Shown: positions 18,688 to 26,967 of the stretch, piece after piece
Layout: each line of letters opens with the position of its first letter
How positions within the stretch are numbered: the first letter of the stretch is position 1
DNA from: an uncultured Lachnospiraceae bacterium
Lineage (GTDB): Bacteria; Bacillota; Clostridia; Lachnospirales; Lachnospiraceae
Reading direction: 5' to 3'
Assembly (NCBI GenBank): GCA_946405625.1
Contig: CAMJHQ010000005.1
Span: forward strand, 62,001-126,000
Length of the DNA stretch: 64,000 bases
The notes under the pieces: generated by a model
Told to the model about the DNA's origin: nothing
Seen by the model: only the letters and a program-made list of their open reading frames with translations
Database searches by the model: none
Made by a program: the position numbers and the translations under genes

Positions 18688-19737
18688 ATGCAGCATTTTA
18701 TCCGTTTCAAACTTATGATAAAGCGAACTCTTAAACAGCCGTTCTTCTATATAATGGCTGCTGTTCTTGTTATGCTCGCTATTCTCAGCCGCATCATACC
18801 CGAGTCCGAGAAAAGCACTTCTATTCCTGTAGCGGTTCTATGCCTTGATACTTCTGAGGATGCATCGGATACTGTCTCCGACATTCTGACGATGAATTCA
18901 ATCTTTGATTATTATACTGTTTCATCTTCCGATGAAATGTATCACGATATTGCTTCAGGCAAAGCCGATTCGGGCTTTATCATCCCTGAAGATTATTACG
19001 CGAGCTGCACGTCATATTCTACATTACAGGATATCCGCATCATCGTAACCGATGGTTCGACTTTTCCGTCACTTGCGGCCGACGAGATATATTCTGTCAT
19101 ATTCAGATATTCTGCAGCAAGGATTCTCCGTGACACGATCGAAACCGAAGAAATATACGGCGAATACTCAGATAAATATACAACTGACGAAATAGCTGAT
19201 TTCACATTGGAGAATTATGATCAGATTATTTCGGGAGACGGTATATTTCATGTAGAAGATATATCCGGCGGCAAGTACAATGAGCTCAGCATTAAACAAT
19301 CTGTTGAGCTTCCCGTAAAAAAGCTGTCCGCATTTTTCATTCTTACCGCTGCTCTTATAGGACTTCTCAACTTTATGAATGATAAGGAATACCGACTTTT
19401 CATACGTATGTCGGGCTTCGGACAATTCTTCATGAAGCTTTTTGAGATACTTGCACTTATGCTGCCTGTAAGTATTATTTCTTATATTGCAATACTTGTG
19501 GCGTGTCCGGATGAAAAGCCGATTTTGCTCCTTATGCATATGCTCGCTTATTTACTGATTGTATGCCTTTTCTCTTTCGTCATAGGGCTCATAATAAGAA
19601 AAAGCACTCTCTTAAAAGGAGTGCTTCCGGTATATCTTATTCTTACACTTATCTTTGGCGGAATATTCATTGACCTCTCAGGTTTCAGTGCCCTGATCAG
19701 GATAATATCAGGTTTTTTCCCGACTTTTTATTTCTGA
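18688..19737 (+). CDS. ABC-2 type exporter permease, second subunit
   Basis: The protein has the same architecture as its neighbour: one N-terminal helix (FFYIMAAVLVMLAILSR), an extracytoplasmic domain with IASGKADSGFIIPEDYY, and about five C-terminal helices. The ORF-track ATG at 18676 lies within the previous gene. The ATG at 18688 is chosen because GGAG sits 6 nt before it, overlapping the previous stop codon region, giving 349 residues. It forms a probable heterodimer with the previous permease. It converges on yigZ with a 5-bp gap and no obvious terminator between. Confidence 0.78.
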   Translation: MQHFIRFKLMIKRTLKQPFFYIMAAVLVMLAILSRIIPESEKSTSIPVAVLCLDTSEDASDTVSDILTMNSIFDYYTVSSSDEMYHDIASGKADSGFIIPEDYYASCTSYSTLQDIRIIVTDGSTFPSLAADEIYSVIFRYSAARILRDTIETEEIYGEYSDKYTTDEIADFTLENYDQIISGDGIFHVEDISGGKYNELSIKQSVELPVKKLSAFFILTAALIGLLNFMNDKEYRLFIRMSGFGQFFMKLFEILALMLPVSIISYIAILVACPDEKPILLLMHMLAYLLIVCLFSFVIGLIIRKSTLLKGVLPVYLILTLIFGGIFIDLSGFSALIRIISGFFPTFYF

Positions 19738-19742
19738 TCCTG

Positions 19743-20357
19743 TTATCTGCAGACTGTTTCCCTGCCCAGTTCTTCGGATGAAACCTGGCCCTTCGTTGTA
19801 TCCGTTATCTTTCTTAGGATATCTTCATCCTTATCTTCCGGAATATAAACAGTTATCGATATATCACTTCCATATTCCGTCTCAAAATCAGTTATCTCCT
19901 CTTTCTCAAGAAGAAATCTGATCTTATCATATTCCGGATAAGCAAATCTGAAACATCTTTTTACACAGGATATCAGTTCGCCTACCTCTGCATTTGCCAG
20001 TGCCTCTTTTGCCGCATCAGAATATGCTCTTACAAGACCTCCGGTTCCGAGAAGAGTACCTCCGAAATATCTGGTAACTATTATCAGGATATTCATTATA
20101 TCCGACCCTGTCACGACATCAAGTATCGGCTTTCCGGCCGTTCCCTTCGGTTCCCCGTCATCGGAAAACTTAAGTGCCGGATTCTTCTCACCGAGTGAAT
20201 ATGCATAGCATACATGTCTCGCATCATAGTATTTTTTTCTTGTCTCGGCTATCAGCGCCGCTGCTTCCTCTTCAGATTGTATCAGATGAGCTTCACCTAT
20301 AAACCTGGATTTCTTAACAACAACCTCTGCCTCACCGCTTCTTACTATCTGTTTCAT
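19743..20357 (-). CDS. YigZ/IMPACT family protein
   Basis: The 204-residue protein matches the UPF0029/IMPACT family: KKSRFIGEAHLIQSEEEA near the N-terminus, ARHVCYAYSLG, DDGEPKGTAGKPILDVV, and TRYFGGTLLGTGGLVRAYSDA. These proteins have an N-terminal domain resembling ribosomal S5 domain 2 and a C-terminal ferredoxin-like domain. Their molecular role in bacteria is unsettled, with links to translation or peptidase-related functions proposed. It is 15 bp downstream of nrdR, and the two probably share a transcript. Confidence 0.9.
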   Translation of the reverse strand: MKQIVRSGEAEVVVKKSRFIGEAHLIQSEEEAAALIAETRKKYYDARHVCYAYSLGEKNPALKFSDDGEPKGTAGKPILDVVTGSDIMNILIIVTRYFGGTLLGTGGLVRAYSDAAKEALANAEVGELISCVKRCFRFAYPEYDKIRFLLEKEEITDFETEYGSDISITVYIPEDKDEDILRKITDTTKGQVSSEELGRETVCR

Positions 20358-20372
20358 ATTACCCGATCAGTA

Positions 20373-20822
20373 TTATTTGAGCAGCTTCTTAAGCTCATCC
20401 ATAAATGTATTAACATCCTTGAATTCTCTGTATACGGATGCAAATCTTACATATGCAACTCCGTCAAGGTCCTTGATCTTATCCATAACAATTCCGCCTA
20501 TTACAGAGCTGTCAATCTCTCTTACGCCCATGTTGTAGATCTCAAGTTCTATCTCATCAACACACGCCTCAATCTTCTCAAGCGGAACAGGTCTCTTATG
20601 ACATGAACGTATAACACCCTGCTCAATCTTTGCTCTGTCATAAGGTTCTCTGGTCTTATCTTTCTTTATTACCATAAGAGGAACAGTCTCAACCTTCTCA
20701 TATGTAGTAAACCTTTTTCCGCATACATCACATTGTCTGCGTCGTCTGATAGCAGAATTGTCATCAGCCGGACGTGAATCTATAACTCTGGTATTTTCAT
20801 CTCCGCAATAGGGACATTTCAT
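20373..20822 (-). CDS. nrdR: Transcriptional repressor NrdR
   Basis: NrdR represses ribonucleotide reductase genes in response to ATP/dATP balance. The 149-residue protein has the N-terminal zinc ribbon CPYCGDENTRVIDSR...RRQCDVCGKRFTTYEKVE and the ATP-cone domain starting VMVIKKDKTREPYDR-like (seen as PLMVIKKDKTREPYDRAKIE). The ribonucleotide reductase genes are not in this window. I saw no NrdR box in front of the gene. Confidence 0.96.
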   Translation of the reverse strand: MKCPYCGDENTRVIDSRPADDNSAIRRRRQCDVCGKRFTTYEKVETVPLMVIKKDKTREPYDRAKIEQGVIRSCHKRPVPLEKIEACVDEIELEIYNMGVREIDSSVIGGIVMDKIKDLDGVAYVRFASVYREFKDVNTFMDELKKLLK

Positions 20823-20911
20823 GATTAGCTCCTCCTAAATTGATTTACATAAGATAACAATACAACTTTATCATAAATAATTTTAAGATTCAACGATTAA
20901 TAGGCCTATAG

Positions 20912-20940
20912 TTGAAATCTTGGCGTAAATAAGGTAATAT
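20912..20940 (+). promoter_or_regulatory. Promoter of the ABC-F gene
   Basis: TTGAAA (20912-20917) and TAATAT (20935-20940) have 17-bp spacing on the plus strand, 53 bp before the ATG at 20994. This region also must hold the nrdR promoter in the other direction; TTGAAT with TAAAGT at 17 bp on the minus strand is a weak candidate. Confidence 0.55.
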
Positions 20941-20993
20941 TCTGATTCGTAACCTCATAAACGGAAAACAGATTATTGTCGGAGAATTCAAAT

Positions 20994-22958
20994 ATGATAC
21001 TCTCATGTCAGAACATAGCCAAAAGCTTCGGTGACACAGTTATCCTGAAAAATGTAAGCTTTAATATAGAAGAACACGATAAAGCTGCGATAATAGGAAT
21101 TAACGGAGCCGGAAAAACCACGCTGCTTAAGATCATACTCGGACAGCTCTCGCAGGATTCGGGAAATGTTGTAACAGGCCGCGATATACGTCTCGGTTAT
21201 CTCTCGCAGCAGGCTGCCGAGCTTCTTGACGCAACCGTTATAGATGCCATGAAGGAAGCAAAATCCTATATCATGGATATGGAGAAAAGGATCAGAACTC
21301 TTGAGGAGGAAATGAAGGATAAAGAAGGCGACGAATTAAACAGCATTCTCGAAGCCTATAACCGCCTCACAACCCGCTATGACAGAGAAAACGGCTATGC
21401 ATATGAAAGTGAGATTACAGGTGTTCTTAAGGGTCTCGGATTCAGCACCGCCGATTATGAGAGACATATAAATACGCTCTCCGGAGGTCAGAAGATGCGT
21501 ATCGCACTCGGAAGACTTCTTCTCTCTCATCCGGATATCATTATACTCGATGAGCCGACTAACCATCTTGACATGCCATCCATAACATGGCTTGAGGGAT
21601 TCCTCTCATCCTATCCTGGTGCTGTCATCGTAGTAAGTCACGACAGATATTTTATAGACAGAATATCAAACAAGATAATAGAGATCGATCAGGGTAATTC
21701 CCGTGTATATAACGGAAGCTATTCCTATTACAGTGAAGAAAAGGCAAAGATCAGAAAAGCTGAGCTGAACGCTTATCTGAAGCAGCAGGCCGAGATACAG
21801 CACGAGCAGGCTGTAATCACAAAGCTGAAGCAGTTCAACCGAGAAAAGTCGATCAAGCGTGCCGAAAGCCGTGAAAAGAAGCTTGATAAGATAGAGCTTA
21901 TCGATAAGCCTACAGAAGCAAGAACCGATATGCGTCTTAAGCTCTCTCCGATCACCGAATCCGGCGAGGATGTTCTCTATGTTGAGAATCTTTCCAAAAG
22001 CTTTGGAACCAACAGACTTTTCAGTGATATCGAGCTCGATATAAAACGCGGAGATCATATAGCACTTATCGGCGGAAACGGAACCGGAAAAACTACAATA
22101 CTGAAAATAATAAATCGAATGGAATCAAAGGACAGCGGAACCATTACTCTCGGTTCACGCGTCAAGATCGGATACTTCGATCAGGAGCATCACGACCTCG
22201 ATCCGTCGAAAACAATCTTCGAAGAGATGTCGGATTCCTTCCCTGAAATGAATAATACCAAGATAAGAAGTGTACTCGCCGCTTTCCTTTTTACCGGCGA
22301 GGATGTATTTAAAAAGATAAGCGAGCTGTCGGGTGGCGAACGCGGACGTCTGTCGCTTGCAAAGCTCATGCTATCTCCTGCAAACTTCCTCATCCTCGAT
22401 GAGCCGACTAACCATCTTGATATTCCATCAAAGGAAATCCTCGAGGATGCTCTATCGGGTTATACAGGTACTATTCTTACGGTCAGCCATGACAGATATT
22501 TCATCAACAAAGTTGCAACCGGAATAGTCGAGCTCCGAAACAAGGTACTTACGGTTTATAAAGGAAATTATGATTTCTATGAAGAAAACCGCGACAGAAT
22601 GTACGAACTGCAGAATAAAGATAACGAGCATGCCGATAACGGACTAAATGTGACCCGTCAGGGATTCTCTGTTGTATCTACAGAGGACTATGCAAAAGAA
22701 AACAAAAAATCCTCCAGAGAAGAATATGAAAACAGCAAAGCCGAGTACGCTCGTCAAAGAAAACTTGCAAACGATCTTAAGAAGGTTGAATCGGGAATCG
22801 AAAGATGTGAAACCCGAATCAGTGAGATAGACGAAGAAATGAACCGCCCGGAAAACGGTTCCAATGTTGCTCTTCTCACCGAGCTCACTGCAGAGAGAGA
22901 ACAACTTGATGCAGAACTGCTTGATCTATATGAAAAATGGGAAGCACTACAAAGCTAG
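20994..22958 (+). CDS. ABC-F family ATPase (YdiF/Uup-like)
   Basis: The 654-residue soluble protein has two ATPase domains with no membrane part: Walker A GINGAGKTTLL and GGNGTGKTTIL, signatures LSGGQKMRIALG and LSGGERGRLSLA, and two copies of DEPTNHLD. A linker between the domains (about 240-310, rich in Lys/Glu) is the P-site tRNA interaction motif region. A C-terminal coiled coil (about 570-654) fits YdiF/Uup-like members. The ATG at 20994 is used, not the ORF-track TTG at 20976, because GGAG lies 9 nt before it. ABC-F proteins act on ribosomes; whether this one is housekeeping or protective is not clear. Confidence 0.88.
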   Translation: MILSCQNIAKSFGDTVILKNVSFNIEEHDKAAIIGINGAGKTTLLKIILGQLSQDSGNVVTGRDIRLGYLSQQAAELLDATVIDAMKEAKSYIMDMEKRIRTLEEEMKDKEGDELNSILEAYNRLTTRYDRENGYAYESEITGVLKGLGFSTADYERHINTLSGGQKMRIALGRLLLSHPDIIILDEPTNHLDMPSITWLEGFLSSYPGAVIVVSHDRYFIDRISNKIIEIDQGNSRVYNGSYSYYSEEKAKIRKAELNAYLKQQAEIQHEQAVITKLKQFNREKSIKRAESREKKLDKIELIDKPTEARTDMRLKLSPITESGEDVLYVENLSKSFGTNRLFSDIELDIKRGDHIALIGGNGTGKTTILKIINRMESKDSGTITLGSRVKIGYFDQEHHDLDPSKTIFEEMSDSFPEMNNTKIRSVLAAFLFTGEDVFKKISELSGGERGRLSLAKLMLSPANFLILDEPTNHLDIPSKEILEDALSGYTGTILTVSHDRYFINKVATGIVELRNKVLTVYKGNYDFYEENRDRMYELQNKDNEHADNGLNVTRQGFSVVSTEDYAKENKKSSREEYENSKAEYARQRKLANDLKKVESGIERCETRISEIDEEMNRPENGSNVALLTELTAEREQLDAELLDLYEKWEALQS

Positions 22959-22974
22959 TGCTTCCCATTTTGTA
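22935..22974. terminator. Bidirectional terminator
   Basis: AAATGGGAAGCACTA (22935-22949) pairs perfectly with TAGTGCTTCCCATTT (22956-22970), a 15-bp stem. The TAG stop codon of the ABC-F gene lies inside the right arm. T-runs follow in both directions, ATTTTGTATCTT on plus and ATTTTTC on minus, so it serves both convergent genes. Confidence 0.85.
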
Positions 22975-23004
22975 TCTTATAAATATTGTTCTGAGTCTTA
23001 TGTT

Positions 23005-23871
23005 TTATCTTGCAAGCGGAGTAGGATCCGGCTTCTTGTTATCCATCTTATCATACTGCTCAGCAAGTCTGTCTATCTCGCTCATATTTTTCATAACACC
23101 GATCTGCGGAAGTTCAAATTCGAATCCGCTCTGCTTCAGGAACTTATGAGCTATCATAAATGTCATCTCATCGAAGTTTACAAGGAACATATTATTTACG
23201 TCTTTTATCATCTCATCAACCGAATAATATGATTTGCCCTGTACGGCTTTGAATATCTGAAGATATGAATTTATAACTATCGTTCTCTGAACATTTATGT
23301 CGGATGCTATATCCATTACCGGAAATGCCAGAAGATATGCTCTCAGCCAGTCTGTACTTGACTTAAGCCATTCAGCCGGAACATTATAATCCAGTGACAT
23401 ATCATATATTTCCTTCTCCCAGTAATATGAAACATATGAAGCATTCATTATTCTTTCTATCTGATCATCTGTAAGTCTCAGATTATATTTTTTATTGAAC
23501 TTGGAAACAATCTTGACTCTCCTGCCCGTAGATCTCGTGAGCTTATATTCCGCAGCAGCTTTGTCGTTCTTTTTTATTTCCTGATACTCTGTACTCTGCT
23601 CCCTCTTGGTCGCATTCTTCTTTCCGTTTGCTATGCCTTTAATTATAGAAATGATTATTATGAACGGTATGAGTGAACCGAATGAAGAAAAAAGTCCACT
23701 TACAACCGCTGCCATGACGATAAGAATTATAGATATCGGAAAGAACAGGAGCAGAGCTGCGATCAGCTTTCCCATTGTACCAAGTCCGCTTCTAAACTTT
23801 TTTCTGACGTTCGGGTTATCCTTTCCCGAAACAAAATACCAGCATATAGCAGCAATAATAACTGTTAACAT
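23005..23871 (-). CDS. Membrane protein of unknown function
   Basis: The 288-residue protein has an N-terminal helix (MLTVIIAAICWYFVSG), then two long hydrophobic segments near residues 35-60 and 62-80, and a soluble C-terminal domain of about 190 residues that starts with a basic linker (KGIANGKKNATKREQ). The soluble domain is Tyr- and Asp-rich and mostly helical by eye. I do not recognise a family. It lies 50 bp downstream of the histidine kinase, but no terminator is obvious between them, so it may share the kinase transcript. Confidence 0.6.
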   Translation of the reverse strand: MLTVIIAAICWYFVSGKDNPNVRKKFRSGLGTMGKLIAALLLFFPISIILIVMAAVVSGLFSSFGSLIPFIIIISIIKGIANGKKNATKREQSTEYQEIKKNDKAAAEYKLTRSTGRRVKIVSKFNKKYNLRLTDDQIERIMNASYVSYYWEKEIYDMSLDYNVPAEWLKSSTDWLRAYLLAFPVMDIASDINVQRTIVINSYLQIFKAVQGKSYYSVDEMIKDVNNMFLVNFDEMTFMIAHKFLKQSGFEFELPQIGVMKNMSEIDRLAEQYDKMDNKKPDPTPLAR

Positions 23872-23920
23872 TTATAAACCTTTCAAAAACTATCAGTTAA
23901 AATATAACCCTACAAGTATA

Positions 23921-25378
23921 TCACATTGTTTCATCCAGTACAATGCGAATACGTGTTCCGAGTTCGGTTCTTGAGAGAATTTCAAAATGCCCGTTATGCT
24001 TATCAACTATCCATTTGGCAATAGAAAGGCCCAATCCGGTTCCTTTAATCTCTCTGGTTTCATCGGATCTGTAAAAGCGTTCAAACATATGCTTTACATC
24101 TGCTTCTGCCATACCGATTCCCGTATCCTGAACCTGCAGATACTTCTGTCCCTTTTCATTATATCCTATCGCTAGCTTTATCTCGTCCTTCTCATTAGTA
24201 TACTTTGCAGCATTATCGATAAGGATTCTGACTGCCTGCTTCAGAAGAGTTTCATCTGCATTTATTGTTATTTCTTCTTCAGGTGCCTTATATTTATATA
24301 TATGATTCTCATCGATCATAAGTGATTCTTCATATATTTCCTGCATCATACTGTTAAGAGACAGTTCTTCTTTCTTCAGGATTGTTTTTCCGCTGTCTCC
24401 TCTTGCCAGGAAGAGAAGCTGTTCTACAAGCTTATTCATATGATCTGCTTCATGAACTATGGCATGTATGGATTCATCCAGAACCTCCGTATCATCACGG
24501 CCCCATCTTTCAAGCATATTGGCATATCCCTGGATTACCGCAATAGGTGTACGAAGCTCATGTGAAGCATCATTTACGAATCGTGCCTGCTGCTGATAGG
24601 TTTCCTTCATTCTTATAAGAAGGTTATTCATAGCAGCCTCTATACCTTCAAGATCCTTATCCTGCAGCGAAAGAGGTGCTTCCTCTCCCGGCTTGATGCT
24701 TTCAATCGCCGACTCGATCTCGAGATACTTACTGCCGTCCGAAAGAGTGAGTCTGTTCAACTGATCCGCCTTCATCGCGATCTCATTTATCGGCTTAAGA
24801 GTTTTTCTGATCCTTCTGTTTTCACGGAAAAGTCCTAAAAGGATCGTTGTATTCTGCAGAACAAAAAGAACTGCCATTGCTCCGATCAAATAATTCAGAT
24901 CCGGGAAAACATCTGTCCTTAACAGTTCCTTGCCATCAAGATCATATACGATATATTCCAGCTCACCTTCCACAGTTACAACGGATCTGGTCCTCTCAAG
25001 TTCAAAACCCGCCTGACTGTGTGACTCCTGCATATATGCCCATCCTGTGCACATAAAAGCCGCAATTATCAGATGCTCCCAAAAATAAAGCTTCATCTTC
25101 TTTCTGACCAGCTGCCAATGAAGCTTTCTTGTGATAGAAGACATCCTCTTTTTAGCAGTCTTTTTTGACGATATTCTTTCTCTAGGGCTGCGCCTTGGGT
25201 TCTTTACATACTCTTCGTCCTGATCATCCTCTTCAATCTGAGCATAATCTTCGGGAATTTCCGGAAGATCCGGCAGTTCCTTAATCTTCTCGATTTCTTC
25301 CTGATCAAGATTCTCGGACATGTATGCCACTCCACCCGATTCAATTGTCTCAACTTTCTTTCTTCTCTTGTCGCGCAT
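23921..25378 (-). CDS. Sensor histidine kinase
   Basis: The 485-residue kinase starts with about 95 acidic then basic cytoplasmic residues, unusually long for this class. Two membrane helices (about 100-120 and 165-185) flank a short outside loop. A HAMP-like region, HisKA with the phospho-accepting His in NDASHELRTPIAVIQGY, and HATPase motifs RILIDNAAKYT, VQDTGIGM and GTGLGLSIAKWIV follow. It lies after its response regulator, separated by a hairpin. An alternative start at residue 20 (MSENLDQEE) is possible. The signal is unknown; the adjacent UBA-like membrane protein could be a partner. Confidence 0.92.
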   Translation of the reverse strand: MRDKRRKKVETIESGGVAYMSENLDQEEIEKIKELPDLPEIPEDYAQIEEDDQDEEYVKNPRRSPRERISSKKTAKKRMSSITRKLHWQLVRKKMKLYFWEHLIIAAFMCTGWAYMQESHSQAGFELERTRSVVTVEGELEYIVYDLDGKELLRTDVFPDLNYLIGAMAVLFVLQNTTILLGLFRENRRIRKTLKPINEIAMKADQLNRLTLSDGSKYLEIESAIESIKPGEEAPLSLQDKDLEGIEAAMNNLLIRMKETYQQQARFVNDASHELRTPIAVIQGYANMLERWGRDDTEVLDESIHAIVHEADHMNKLVEQLLFLARGDSGKTILKKEELSLNSMMQEIYEESLMIDENHIYKYKAPEEEITINADETLLKQAVRILIDNAAKYTNEKDEIKLAIGYNEKGQKYLQVQDTGIGMAEADVKHMFERFYRSDETREIKGTGLGLSIAKWIVDKHNGHFEILSRTELGTRIRIVLDETM

Positions 25379-25411
25379 ATAAAAATATCCTCATCCCAAT
25401 CACAAAAAACA

Positions 25412-25478
25412 GGAAAATATTTTCCCTGCTCTGTAACATAAGATAACGCAGGTGTCAGAACTCCGATCTGACACCTGC
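25412..25478 (-). promoter_or_regulatory. Hairpin and palindrome between response regulator and kinase genes
   Basis: GCAGGTGTCAGA (25448-25459) pairs with TCTGACACCTGC (25467-25478) in a perfect 12-bp stem 10 nt after the regulator stop codon. On the minus strand no T-run follows, so it is a weak terminator, processing site or stability hairpin that could make the kinase less abundant than the regulator. GGAAAATATTTTCC (25412-25425) is a 14-bp palindrome just before the kinase gene. Confidence 0.55.
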
Positions 25479-25487
25479 CTCATATAT

Positions 25488-26213
25488 CTATCCTTCACTC
25501 TTAATAACGTATCCGACACCTCTGACAGTCTGGATCATTTTTACACCATACTCATCATCTATCTTCGAACGCAGATATCTGATATATACATCGATAACAT
25601 TTGTCTCGCCTACATAATCATATCCGCATACCTTTTCCAGGAGGGTATCGCGTGACAGTACAATATCCATATTCTGAAGCAGCGTCTGAAGCATCAGAAA
25701 TTCTCTGTTTGTAAGTTCTATCAGATGACCGTCATACTTTACTTCATGACGCGGTATGCTGAGAACAAGCTTCTCCCATTTCAGAACTCCTTCATCCTTT
25801 GCAGCTTCACTCTGTACTCCGGCGCCGGCATTTCCTCCGGATGTTCCGTGCAGCTTCAAAGCAACTCTTATTCGTGCCAGAAGTTCTTCGATAGCAAATG
25901 GCTTGGTTATATAATCAACCGCTCCGGCATCTAGTCCCGAAACCTTATCCATTACCGCATCTCTTGCTGTGAGAAGAATTACAGGAACCGACTTTTCTCT
26001 CGAAAGCCTTCTCATAACCTCAAGACCGTTAAGCTCCGGCAGCATGATATCCAGAAGTATGAGATCGTAATCGTTCTCAAGTGCCATCTCAAGCGCTTCG
26101 CGTCCGTTTCCGGACTTGCTGACCTCATAACCGTCATGCTTCAACTCAAGCTCAATAAATCTTGCAAGCTTTTCCTCATCTTCTACCACCAGTAAATGTG
26201 ACATTTCATCCAC
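25488..26213 (-). CDS. OmpR-family response regulator
   Basis: The 241-residue regulator has a receiver domain with the acidic pair in VVEDEEKLA, phospho-acceptor Asp in YDLILLDIMLP, Thr in LLTARD and Lys in ITKPFAIEEL. A Gly/Ala-rich linker follows (GTSGGNAGAG). The C-terminal winged helix includes ELTNREFLMLQ and IDVYIRYLRSKID with TVRGVGYVI. It is the cognate partner of the kinase downstream. Start at ATG 26213 or 26204; AAGGGGTGG precedes both. Confidence 0.93.
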   Translation of the reverse strand: MDEMSHLLVVEDEEKLARFIELELKHDGYEVSKSGNGREALEMALENDYDLILLDIMLPELNGLEVMRRLSREKSVPVILLTARDAVMDKVSGLDAGAVDYITKPFAIEELLARIRVALKLHGTSGGNAGAGVQSEAAKDEGVLKWEKLVLSIPRHEVKYDGHLIELTNREFLMLQTLLQNMDIVLSRDTLLEKVCGYDYVGETNVIDVYIRYLRSKIDDEYGVKMIQTVRGVGYVIKSEG

Positions 26214-26239
26214 CCCTTGTATCAGTTTGTTTTAATCGT

Positions 26240-26767
26240 TTACAGTTTGTCGAATTTTTTCTTTACATAGTCTGCAGCATCTGCGGCTTTATCTATAAGC
26301 ATATTCGCTTCCGAAAGCTTATCTCTTCCGACCAGCCTGTACCTCACTCCCATGAAAAGTGAGATTATAAAGACCACAATGCCGATATGCCATACAAAGA
26401 ATATAATTAACGCAGCAACCCAGAGAGGTATCTTCATAAATTCTTCTCCCCTATGAGTAATGCTGAGAAAATTATTCTTAAGAATATCGATGAATATACA
26501 GAAAAGATGCCTTATCTTGCTTCCGAAGGATCTTGAAGTTTCCCTGTCATAACGCTCAACCTTATCCTTTACATTTTCAAAGGATGTATGCTCTTCACGG
26601 TTTGTTGTTACAACTTCCTGATCCGGTGCGGCAACCTTTCCTTTCTTTTCCAGATAAACCATAGCATCCAGGAGATCCCCGTCGCATACCTTAAGAGCTT
26701 CAACAGCTTCCTCAAGTGAGACATCTGCTCTTTTTCTTAACTTTTCGGCTTTCTCCAACTCATTCAT
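26240..26767 (-). CDS. UBA-like/DUF4342-type membrane protein
   Basis: The 175-residue protein has an N-terminal UBA-like helical segment (RADVSLEEAVEALKVCDGDLLDAMVYLEKK, about residues 12-41), a polar linker, an amphipathic stretch, and one or two close membrane helices (PLWVAALIIFFVWHIGIVVFIISLFMGVRY). This order matches clostridial DUF4342 proteins. The ATG at 26767 follows GGAGATAATT; the ORF-track start at 26800 lacks one. It is first in the operon before the response regulator and kinase, 26 bp upstream of the former, so it may sense or tune the same envelope signal; that is inference. Confidence 0.7.
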   Translation of the reverse strand: MNELEKAEKLRKRADVSLEEAVEALKVCDGDLLDAMVYLEKKGKVAAPDQEVVTTNREEHTSFENVKDKVERYDRETSRSFGSKIRHLFCIFIDILKNNFLSITHRGEEFMKIPLWVAALIIFFVWHIGIVVFIISLFMGVRYRLVGRDKLSEANMLIDKAADAADYVKKKFDKL

Positions 26768-26849
26768 AATTATCTCCGCTCTTTCCAACGACTTTTTCAA
26801 ACTGATGATGTAAATATATCAGTATCAAATTAAATCGTCTTTTGAGAAA

Positions 26850-26920
26850 GATTAAAATTAGATTAAATCATCGAATATATTTTATAGCAAAACCTGTCAT
26901 ATGTGAAGTGACAGCTGTCA
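26850..26920 (-). promoter_or_regulatory. Candidate control region of the DUF4342-regulator-kinase operon
   Basis: GATTAAA occurs at 26850-26856 and 26861-26867, exactly 11 bp apart, a spacing typical of OmpR-family binding sites. Further upstream the half-site TGACAG occurs three times (CTGTCA 26894-26899 and the 12-bp palindrome TGACAGCTGTCA 26909-26920). These lie between the rlmI-like stop and the operon start. A promoter is not clear among the AT-rich sequence. Confidence 0.4.
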
Positions 26921-26967
26921 TCTATTCCGGACGTTTTCCCCTGAATCACATAGGCAGATCAAGCCTT

